Assembly: GCA_947629615.1 (NCBI GenBank)
Contig: CANRER010000002.1
Coordinates: 1-30,232, forward strand
Origin: an uncultured Clostridia bacterium
GTDB lineage: Bacteria; Bacillota; Clostridia; UMGS1883
Reading direction: 5' to 3'
Length of the DNA stretch: 30,232 bases
The notes below the pieces were generated by a model. The model had not been told where the DNA came from and did no database searches. It was given only the letters and a program-made list of their open reading frames with translations. A program made the translations under genes and the position numbers. Within the stretch, counting starts at the first letter, position 1. Each line of letters starts with the position of its first letter. This document shows positions 23,391 through 30,232 of this stretch, one piece after another.

Positions 23391-26300
23391 ATGCAGAAAA
23401 TCAAGCGGGCGCTCGCGCTGTTGACAGCGGTTGTCATGGTTCTTGCGCTCACACCGGCGGTTTCCCTCGCGGCGCCGTTCGGCGAGCGGCTGCAAGAGGC
23501 CGTAGACGCGCTGGAAATCCACAACGCGGACGACATACGCGGCAGCATTACGCTCCCCGCCACGGGCAAAAACGGGGCGGAGATAAGCTGGGCCTCGTCA
23601 AACGAGGCTGTGATAAGCACAAAGGAAATCGAAAACGAGGGCTACATACCCACCCCCGCCGGCCACGTTACGCGCGGCGAGAGCGACGCCCTTGTCACCC
23701 TTACGGCCAAAATCTCGCTCGACGGGGAAACGGCCACAAAAACCTTCGACGTGACCGTCAAGGCCGCTCCCGGCGGGGCTTCGCTCATGTCCGCCGACGA
23801 CGATAAGTACCTTATGTACTACTTCAAGTACGACGGCGAGGAGGGCGAAAGAATTTGGCTTGCCGGCAGCGACGACGGCCTTAACTGGGAAACGCTCAAC
23901 AACGACCAGCCCATAATCATTTCCACGCTCGGCACCCACGGCCTGCGCGACCCTTACATAATCGGCAACCCCGAGGGCGATAAGTTTTACCTCATCGCCA
24001 CCGACCTCAACACCACCGATATGGGCTGGGGCGATAACGCCATCAACGGCAGCAAGAGCGTCATGATTTGGGAATCCGACGACTTGATACATTGGAGCGA
24101 CCAGCGCATGATTCGCGTTTCCACGGACGACATGGGCTGTACTTGGGCCCCCGAGGCGACGTACGACGCGACAAGAGGCGTATATGTGATGTACTGGGCC
24201 GCCAAGGTGGGCGGAGAGACAGGAAAATACTCCGTATACTACTCCGAAACGTCGGATTTCGTTGAATTTACCGAGCCGCAGCTGTTTGTCAACGACGACC
24301 CGTATGTCGGTAGGCCGTTCAACGTTATCGACACGACGATAATCGACGTTCCCGGCGAAGGGTATTACCGCTTCACCAAGAACGAAACAGACGGCTACAA
24401 GTGCGTATTCATGGAACACGCCGACGAGCTGCTCGGCGAATACTCCCCGATAAAGATAAACGTTTACGACGACGAAAAGGGCGTTGAGGGCCCCGAGATA
24501 TATCAGCTCAAGGACGGACGCTACTGCCTTATCCTCGACCACTACGGTCAGGGAGGCTACTTCCCCTGCGTGGTTGACAGCCTTCAGCCCGCCGAGGGCA
24601 GCGACACGGTCGAGTTTACGAAGCTGACCGATGGCTACAGCTTCCCGCATAAGCCCCGCCACGGCGGCATTGTGCGCATAAGCGCCGCCGCCTACGACGC
24701 GGTTGTCGCAAGCTACAACAACCCCGCCCCCGCCGTTGAACCCGACGAGGACGGCTCCGAGCCTATTCTCCGCTACCGCTTCGACCAAAACGACCTCACC
24801 GTCACCACCGACGTTGACGGCGACGGCGAAATCGCCAAGGTGAAGGACCTCAGCGGCAGCAACGACGGCCGTCTTTCCGGCGGCTATAGTCTGGAATACG
24901 ACGAGGAGCGCGACAGCTCCGTGCTTGTTCTGGACGGCACAAAATACAGCTACCTTGAAATGCCCAAGGGCCTGCTTGACGGGCGCAACGAGCTTACCGT
25001 TTCCATGGACGTGAAGAACAACACTCATGGCAACTACTTCACCTTCGCGCTCGGTCAGAACGAAACCAAGTATATGTTTACCAGAATATGGAACTCCACC
25101 ATATACGCGGCCATAACGAACTCCTCCAACGGCGGCGAGCAGAGCGCGACCATGAACGGCTCGAACATGGACGGCAAATGGCAGAACGTAACGCTGACCA
25201 TATCGAAAAAAGATCACTCATTAAAGCTCTATGTGGACGGCCGCTACACCGCGGGTAAAACGGACGTGACGCTGACCGTATCCGACCTGATGACCGACAC
25301 GCGGGCCTTCATCGGCAAATCGCTGTGGCCCAAGGACGGCTACGGAAATATGAGCGTTGACAACGTCGAGATATACAACCGCGTTCTTTCGGATAACGAA
25401 ATTTCCGAAAAATATTCCGTTCAGGCCGAAGAAGACCGTTATTCCGTCAGCGTTGACGCCGATAAGACCGGCCCCGCCGTGAACGACGGCACGATTGGCC
25501 TGTTCTTCGAGGACATAAACTACGCAGGCGACGGCGGCCTTTACAGCGAGGCGGTCAACAACCGCTCGTTCGAGGCCTACGACGCGCGCGACAAGGTGGA
25601 TAACCCCACCCCCATTCCCGACTACGGCTGGGAGGCTGTCGGCACTACATCGCTCGATTACGCGAGTGCGGGCGAGCCGCTCAATTCCAACAACAAAACC
25701 TACCTCACCCTCACGGCGGCGGCCGCGGGCGACGGCGTTGAAAACAACTGCTACGCCGGCGACGGCAAGGATAACCGCCCGCTCGGCAAGGGCCTTAACG
25801 CGGTTAAAGGCAAAAAATACAACGCGTCCTTCTATGTGCGCGGCGGCTACGACGGCGTTATCAGAATGCAGGTCGTTGACGGCGGCAAGGTTCTTGGCGA
25901 ATTTGCGGCGGACGCGGTTACGGGAGAGTTTGCCAAAAAGAGCGGCGTAATCGAATTGACCGACAGCGGCGACGACGCCCGCGTGCGCGTCGTTCTAGAC
26001 GAACCCGGCTCGGTCGATCTCGACATGATTTCCCTTATGCCGCAGGAAACCTTCAACGGCCGCGACAACGGCCTCCGCGCCGACCTCGTGGAGCGGCTCG
26101 CCGAAATTCACCCCGGCTTTTTGCGCTTCCCGGGCGGCTGCATAATCGAGGGCTTCAACCTTGCGAACCGCTATCAGTGGAAGCACACCGTCGGCCCCGT
26201 CGAACAGCGCACCCAGAATTGGAACCGCTGGCAGACCCACAACGAAACCCACGAGGGCAACGGTATGTTCGGCTATTGCCAGACCTACGGCCTCGGCTTC

Positions 26301-28637
26301 TATGAATATCTTCTGCTTTGCGAGGACATCGGCGCGGCCGCCGTGCCGGTGGTGAACGTCGGCTTGGCCTGCCAGTATCAGAGCGGCGCAAACGAGCAGC
26401 CCATTGTCGAGGGCTACAACGTGTCGAGCAAGGAAGAGCTTTACAGCGTCTACATTAAGGACGCTCTCGACCTTATTCAGTTTGCGAACGGAACTCCCGA
26501 CGAAAATTGGGAAAGCTATGACTATTCCGCCGTGGACAGCACGAACCCCGCCACCTTCGGCGACAACTGGGCCAACCTCCGCGCCCTGATGGGCCACCCC
26601 GCGAGCTTTGAGCTCGGCTATATCGGCGTGGGCAACGAGCAGTGGGATACCTCCGACTACTCCAAAGCGGACGAAAGCGGCTGGGCCGATAACGGCAACA
26701 ACTTCTTCTTCCGCTACGAGGCCTTTGAAAAGGCCATTCACGAGGTTGCTCCCGAGATGAAGCTTATCTCCACCTCCGGTCCCAGCGCCAGCGGCGGCGA
26801 TTTCGACAAGGCTTGGAACTGGCTCGGAGGCCACAGCTCCGACGACGCCGATAAGAGCTTCACCTATGCCGTTGACGAGCATTATTACATGCAGCCCAAT
26901 TGGTTCTATGAAAACATCAACCGCTACGACGGCTACGACAGAAGCGGCTACGGCGTTTTCGCCGGCGAGTACGCCTCCCGTTGGTGGGAAGGCCCGTACC
27001 GCGGCAACACCGTCGAGGCCGCCATCTCCGAGGCCGCGTATATGACCGGCCTTGAGAAAAATTCCGACGTCGTTAAAATGGCGTCCTACGCTCCCTTGTT
27101 CGCGAGGGAGGGCGCGCACCAGTGGGCCCCCGACATGATTTGGTTCGACAACGCCGCGAGCTACGGCTCCGCCGATTATTACGTTCAGCAGCTTTTCAGC
27201 CGTCAAACCGGCGACGTCAACCTTAAAACCAAGGTGACGGATAAGTATGACGAGCGCGACTTCACCGGCGTGGCCGGCGTAGGCACATGGCTGACCTCGG
27301 CTGAATTTACCGATTTTAAGGTGCATGACGACGACAAGGACGTCGATATCGAGGTTAGGGGCTGGCCCAATCCCTCCACTGACGTCTTTGGCTCCCCCGT
27401 CGGCTGGAATACAGAGGACGGCGCGCTCGCCCAGACGCGGACGAACACTCAGGGCGCGGAGGCTTATATTTTCGCCGATATGGATCCCATAACCGCCGAA
27501 AACTACACCATCACCGTCAAGGCCAAAAAGACCGGCGGAGATGAGGGCTTTATCATTCCCGTAATGGCGAAGGACAAGGACAATCTCATTCACTGGAACG
27601 TTGGCGGCTGGGGAAATACCAACGCGGCCTTTGAGGAGCGCAAGAGCGGGGGCAACACCGCCGTCAGCGCGTACAGGGGCGTTGTGCTTGAAAAAGACAG
27701 GGAGTATGAGCTCAAGGTCGTTGTAAAGGACGGTACGATTTTCGGCTATCTGGACGGCGAGCTGCTCAATGCCTACACCTTCAAAAAGACGCTCGGCCCG
27801 ATTTACAGCAACGCCACCTATGACGAGGAAACCGGCGACATCATCGTTAAGATAGTCAACAGCACCGACTACGACCAGTCGGTACCCGTAACGGTCAACA
27901 CGTCCAAAAAGCTGACGGGCCGCGCCACGCTGTACCTCATCGACGGTGGCAGCAAGCCGTTTAAGAACAGCTTTGACGAACCCGAAAAAATATCCGTTCA
28001 ATCGAGCGAGATTGACGCGGGCAGCGCGTTCAGCTACCGCGCCCCGGCCAACAGCGCGGCAGCCATAAGGCTGCACACCGGCGACACAGTAGCCGTGAGC
28101 GAAATCGAGGCGACAAACGCCGCGATAACCGTCGGAAATCCGCTTGAGCTTCCCGAGAGCGTGAACGTAACGCTCGACGGCGGCGGCGAGGCCTCCAGAG
28201 CCGTCAAATGGCTCTGCCCCGAGGCCGGAACCTTCGCGAACGCGGGCGTGTTCAAGGTATACGGCGCGGTCGAGGGCACCGAGCTTGACGCCGTGGCCTA
28301 CGTCACCGTATCCCCCGCCGAGGAAGAGCTTCCCGCAAGCGTTATCTCCGTGGATAAGGATATACTGAGCGGCGCCGAGGCGGAAATCACCTTCCGGCCC
28401 GAGCTGCTCGACGGCTATACCCCCGGGGGCAGGTACACCGGCGTTATAGCGGTATATAACGGCGATAAGCTCGAAAAGGCCCTCGCGGCCACATCCGTGA
28501 TGGGCGTATTCTCCACAAGCTTCCGCCTTGCCGAGGCCGAGGGCAGAACCGTTAAGATTATGCTTTGGACGGACGACGAAATATCCCCCGTCGCCAAGGC
28601 CGAAGTTTTCGCTCCCACCCCCTCCCCGACTGAGTAA
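23391..28637 (+). CDS. Secreted GH43-GH51 fusion, putative bifunctional arabinofuranosidase/xylosidase
   Basis: 1748 residues. Signal peptide ends near LAA at about 28. Then: atrophied Ig domain at about 32-127 (NADDIRGSITLPATGKNG); GH43 propeller at about 137-440 with the three acids D187 (LRDPYI), D314 (IDTTII) and E366 (EGPEIY); LamG-like domain at about 457-677; GH51 from about 684 with an inserted CBM-like jelly roll (about 750-890), acid/base GNEQW (E1083) and nucleophile GEYAS (E1193); a concanavalin-like insert at about 1305-1470; end of the GH51 beta-domain to about 1560; Big_4-like domain at about 1567-1640; Ig/FN3-like tail. Both catalytic sets look complete. Likely it strips arabinose (and perhaps xylose) from arabinoxylan or arabinan. 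No sortase motif or stalk domain, so probably released. The ATG at 23391 has AAAGGAGG; upstream codons in frame are leader. Single-gene unit. Confidence 0.92.
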   Translation: MQKIKRALALLTAVVMVLALTPAVSLAAPFGERLQEAVDALEIHNADDIRGSITLPATGKNGAEISWASSNEAVISTKEIENEGYIPTPAGHVTRGESDALVTLTAKISLDGETATKTFDVTVKAAPGGASLMSADDDKYLMYYFKYDGEEGERIWLAGSDDGLNWETLNNDQPIIISTLGTHGLRDPYIIGNPEGDKFYLIATDLNTTDMGWGDNAINGSKSVMIWESDDLIHWSDQRMIRVSTDDMGCTWAPEATYDATRGVYVMYWAAKVGGETGKYSVYYSETSDFVEFTEPQLFVNDDPYVGRPFNVIDTTIIDVPGEGYYRFTKNETDGYKCVFMEHADELLGEYSPIKINVYDDEKGVEGPEIYQLKDGRYCLILDHYGQGGYFPCVVDSLQPAEGSDTVEFTKLTDGYSFPHKPRHGGIVRISAAAYDAVVASYNNPAPAVEPDEDGSEPILRYRFDQNDLTVTTDVDGDGEIAKVKDLSGSNDGRLSGGYSLEYDEERDSSVLVLDGTKYSYLEMPKGLLDGRNELTVSMDVKNNTHGNYFTFALGQNETKYMFTRIWNSTIYAAITNSSNGGEQSATMNGSNMDGKWQNVTLTISKKDHSLKLYVDGRYTAGKTDVTLTVSDLMTDTRAFIGKSLWPKDGYGNMSVDNVEIYNRVLSDNEISEKYSVQAEEDRYSVSVDADKTGPAVNDGTIGLFFEDINYAGDGGLYSEAVNNRSFEAYDARDKVDNPTPIPDYGWEAVGTTSLDYASAGEPLNSNNKTYLTLTAAAAGDGVENNCYAGDGKDNRPLGKGLNAVKGKKYNASFYVRGGYDGVIRMQVVDGGKVLGEFAADAVTGEFAKKSGVIELTDSGDDARVRVVLDEPGSVDLDMISLMPQETFNGRDNGLRADLVERLAEIHPGFLRFPGGCIIEGFNLANRYQWKHTVGPVEQRTQNWNRWQTHNETHEGNGMFGYCQTYGLGFYEYLLLCEDIGAAAVPVVNVGLACQYQSGANEQPIVEGYNVSSKEELYSVYIKDALDLIQFANGTPDENWESYDYSAVDSTNPATFGDNWANLRALMGHPASFELGYIGVGNEQWDTSDYSKADESGWADNGNNFFFRYEAFEKAIHEVAPEMKLISTSGPSASGGDFDKAWNWLGGHSSDDADKSFTYAVDEHYYMQPNWFYENINRYDGYDRSGYGVFAGEYASRWWEGPYRGNTVEAAISEAAYMTGLEKNSDVVKMASYAPLFAREGAHQWAPDMIWFDNAASYGSADYYVQQLFSRQTGDVNLKTKVTDKYDERDFTGVAGVGTWLTSAEFTDFKVHDDDKDVDIEVRGWPNPSTDVFGSPVGWNTEDGALAQTRTNTQGAEAYIFADMDPITAENYTITVKAKKTGGDEGFIIPVMAKDKDNLIHWNVGGWGNTNAAFEERKSGGNTAVSAYRGVVLEKDREYELKVVVKDGTIFGYLDGELLNAYTFKKTLGPIYSNATYDEETGDIIVKIVNSTDYDQSVPVTVNTSKKLTGRATLYLIDGGSKPFKNSFDEPEKISVQSSEIDAGSAFSYRAPANSAAAIRLHTGDTVAVSEIEATNAAITVGNPLELPESVNVTLDGGGEASRAVKWLCPEAGTFANAGVFKVYGAVEGTELDAVAYVTVSPAEEELPASVISVDKDILSGAEAEITFRPELLDGYTPGGRYTGVIAVYNGDKLEKALAATSVMGVFSTSFRLAEAEGRTVKIMLWTDDEISPVAKAEVFAPTPSPTE

Positions 28638-28675
28638 AATCGAAGCCTTCGGGCGGTATAATCAGTAATTTCATA

Positions 28676-28707
28676 AAAAGAGCGTATCATTTGTGATGCG
28701 CTCTTTT
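28676..28707 (+). terminator. Terminator of the GH43-GH51 gene
   Basis: AAAAGAGCGTATCA, loop TTTG, TGATGCGCTCTTTT; one T-G wobble in a 14-bp stem, ending in four T residues. Confidence 0.85.
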
Positions 28708-28749
28708 GCTTTCCGCGCGGCTGGGCAAAGGGCAAAGCCAAATGCCGGT

Positions 28750-28805
28750 TTAACATACAATTAACGCGGCCTTGCTTTCGGAATTAACATCGCCCGTGCT
28801 AAAAT
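28750..28805 (+). promoter_or_regulatory. Pho-box-like promoter of pstS
   Basis: TTAACA (28750), TTAACG (28761), a weaker TTGCTT (28772) and TTAACA (28784) recur about every 11 bases. They are followed ten bases later by the -10-like TAAAAT (28800-28805). Eleven-base-phased TTAACA-type repeats in place of a -35 are the hallmark of PhoP/PhoB activated promoters, fitting phosphate-starvation control of the downstream genes. Confidence 0.7.
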
Positions 28806-28808
28806 TTA

Positions 28809-28827
28809 ATTGTATCAAGGATACAAT
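28809..28827. repeat. 19-base perfect palindrome in the pstS leader
   Basis: ATTGTATC-AAG-GATACAAT, between the -10 and the Shine-Dalgarno site GGAAGGTGAT (28835-28844). It could be an operator or an mRNA hairpin close to the ribosome site. Confidence 0.7.
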
Positions 28828-28848
28828 AATTTTTGGAAGGTGATTTGA

Positions 28849-29670
28849 ATGAAAAAATTCAGGACAATGCTGCTTGCCGCCGGACTAACGGCGGCGCTGG
28901 CGGGCTGCGGAGGAACGGCGGGCGTGACAGACGGCGCGGCGGGTACGGTATCGACGGACGGCTCGACTTCTATGGAGAAGGTTATCGGCTATTTAAGCGA
29001 GGCGTATATGGCCGAAAACGACGGCGCAAAGATTACATACAACCCGACCGGCTCGGGCGCGGGCATACAGGCGGTGAGCGAAGGGCGATGCGACATCGGG
29101 CTTTCGAGCCGCGACCTAAAGCCCGACGAGGCCGAAACGCTCGACGCGACGGTAATCGCGATTGACGGGATTGCGATGATTGTAAACCCGCAAAACCCGG
29201 TGGCGGATTTGACGATTGAGCAGATAGGCAAGCTGTATACGGGCGAAATCGCGAATTGGAGCGAAACCGGCGGCAACGACGCGCCGGTGGTATTAATCGG
29301 GCGCGAGGCGGCCTCCGGCACGCGCGACGGCTTTGAGTCGATAACCGGAACGGAGGAAAAGTGCAAATACACGCAGGAGCTGACCTCGACGGGCGACGTT
29401 GTGCAGACCGTTTCGACAAACCCGAACGCGATAGGCTACGCTTCGCTCGCGTCGGTCAACGACGGCGTAAAGCTGCTGTCGGTTGAGGGCGTAACGCCAA
29501 CGACCGAAACGATACAGAACGGAACGTATAAAATTCAGCGCGATTTTGTGTTTGTTACCCCGAAGGATAAGGAATTGTCCGAAGCGGCGCAGGCGTTTAT
29601 GGATTACGCGGCGAGCGAGGAGGCGGACGAAATGATTGAAAAGGCGGGCGCGGTTCCTGTAAAAAGATAG
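28849..29670 (+). CDS. pstS: Phosphate ABC transporter substrate-binding lipoprotein
   Basis: 273 residues. Lipoprotein signal with lipobox LAGC (C20), so it is tethered outside the membrane. It captures phosphate for the PstCAB pump. Phosphate-contact motifs: TDGSTSMEK near the mature N-terminus, PTGSGAGIQAVSEGRCDIG, and GREAASGTRDGFE. The length fits the compact Gram-positive PstS class. ATG preceded by GGAAGGTGAT. Followed after ten bases by pstC. Confidence 0.95.
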   Translation: MKKFRTMLLAAGLTAALAGCGGTAGVTDGAAGTVSTDGSTSMEKVIGYLSEAYMAENDGAKITYNPTGSGAGIQAVSEGRCDIGLSSRDLKPDEAETLDATVIAIDGIAMIVNPQNPVADLTIEQIGKLYTGEIANWSETGGNDAPVVLIGREAASGTRDGFESITGTEEKCKYTQELTSTGDVVQTVSTNPNAIGYASLASVNDGVKLLSVEGVTPTTETIQNGTYKIQRDFVFVTPKDKELSEAAQAFMDYAASEEADEMIEKAGAVPVKR

Positions 29671-29680
29671 GTGATAAGGC

Positions 29681-30232
29681 GTGAAAAATCCGAAAAATAC
29701 AAGCGACGCGCTTGAAAAGGCCATGAACGCCGTGTTCGCCCTCTGCGGATTTTTGGCGGTCGCGTTTGTGCTGATGATAACGGCGTTCCTTGTGATAAGC
29801 GGCGTTCCGGCGATGGGCGAAATCGGGATAACGGACTTCCTTTTCGGCAGGGTTTGGGCGTCAACCGCCGCAAAGCCGCGCTACGGTATACTGCCGTTCA
29901 TACTGACCTCCGTCTGCGGCACGGCGGGCGCGATTGTGATAGGCGTGCCGATAGGGCTTATGTGCGCGGTGTACCTCGCGAAAATGTCGGGCGGAAAAAG
30001 CGCGGGAATTGTGCGGACGGCGGTGGATTTACTGTCGGGCATACCGTCGGTGGTATACGGCCTGCTGGGCATGATCATCATCGTCCCGCTCGTGCGGGAA
30101 ATATTCAATCTGCCCGACGGAGCAAACCTGTTTTCGGCGATTATCGTGCTGGCGGTGATGATTTTGCCGTCGGTGATTTCCGTATCGGAAACGGCGATAA
30201 AGGCCGTGCCGAAGGAGTACGAGGAGGCGTCG
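29681..30232 (+). CDS. pstC: Phosphate ABC transporter permease PstC, cut by window edge
   Basis: 184 codons are visible, with no stop before the end of the window; the full protein should be near 290-310 residues. Membrane segments: CGFLAVAFVLMITAFLVIS (about 23-41), GTAGAIVIGVPIGLM, SVVYGLLGMIIIVPLV and AIIVLAVMILPSVISVSE. The conserved PstC pattern GVPAMGEIGITDFLFG and the DLLSGIPSVVYGLLG stretch identify it. The EAA-type loop that contacts the ATPase starts at PKEYEEAS at the very edge. GTG start, with AGGTGAT (29669-29675) overlapping the pstS stop, so the two are coupled. pstA and pstB are expected beyond the edge. Confidence 0.93.
   Translation, partial: MKNPKNTSDALEKAMNAVFALCGFLAVAFVLMITAFLVISGVPAMGEIGITDFLFGRVWASTAAKPRYGILPFILTSVCGTAGAIVIGVPIGLMCAVYLAKMSGGKSAGIVRTAVDLLSGIPSVVYGLLGMIIIVPLVREIFNLPDGANLFSAIIVLAVMILPSVISVSETAIKAVPKEYEEAS

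Noticed and set aside
28822..28827. TACAAT as the pstS -10 box
   Set aside because: It is the right arm of the 19-base palindrome and has no -35 or Pho repeat at a suitable distance; TAAAAT at 28800 fits the phased repeats better.
1..30232. CRISPR array, tRNA or rRNA gene, phage or insertion-sequence transposase
   Set aside because: I saw no regularly spaced repeats, no tRNA cloverleaf signature, no rRNA segment and no transposase or integrase motifs.

Overview
The window reads as a piece of a GC-rich Clostridia-type (Firmicutes) chromosome, probably an uncultured gut or rumen plant-fibre degrader. Evidence for this: an SRP RNA-dnaX-ybaB-recR block in the order known from Bacillus and Clostridium; Shine-Dalgarno sites of the AAGGAGG and AGGTGAT type; seven sigma-A-like promoters (TTGACA/TATAAT class), six with a 17-base spacer and one with 18; secreted proteins carrying copper-amine-oxidase-N 'stalk' and atrophied Ig domains. 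Species cannot be named from the sequence alone. I see no phage, transposase, CRISPR array or tRNA.

Layout. (1) 57-3236 (-): a large secreted GH43-like protein, divergent from a TMEM175-family channel gene (3496-4068, +). Closely related sequences in inverted orientation lie just behind the stop codons of both genes. (2) 4069-4460: a gene-free, hairpin-rich stretch containing a dispersed repeat. (3) 4461-9773 (-): a two-gene operon, a secreted LacZ-type GH2 beta-galactosidase followed by a cytosolic GH1 beta-glucosidase. It diverges, through back-to-back promoters, from a DEDDh exonuclease (9959-10498, +). (4) 10562-15573 (+): the large SRP RNA, then dnaX, ybaB, recR, a patatin-like lipase and a histidyl-tRNA synthetase of archaeal/eukaryotic-like motif type, tightly packed. 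(5) 15574-17181: a second copy of the dispersed repeat, a small ribbon-helix-helix regulator (-), an AT-rich control region and an unrecognised secreted protein (+). (6) 17262-23189 (-): one apparent operon in transcription order flavoprotein, murD, three tandem M42 aminopeptidases, hslO. Promoter and terminators are visible at its ends. (7) 23391-28637 (+): a 1748-residue secreted enzyme that joins a GH43 module to a GH51 arabinofuranosidase. (8) 28750-30232 (+): a Pho-box-like promoter, pstS and the start of pstC, cut by the window edge.

Together, the carbohydrate genes suggest use of arabinose- and galactose-decorated plant polysaccharide: side chains are trimmed outside the cell by the GH43/GH51 and GH2 enzymes, and short glycosides are finished inside by GH1. 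They are interspersed with housekeeping genes rather than gathered in one polysaccharide-utilisation locus, and no sugar transporter or sugar-responsive regulator is visible here. The most unusual signals are the dispersed element with the GTTCAAGGGCT core, always at gene 3' ends; the GH43-GH51 fusion; the phased TTAACA repeats and 19-base palindrome before pstS; the three overlapping M42 genes behind murD; and the atypical HisRS. None of them amounts to a clearly new multi-gene system.
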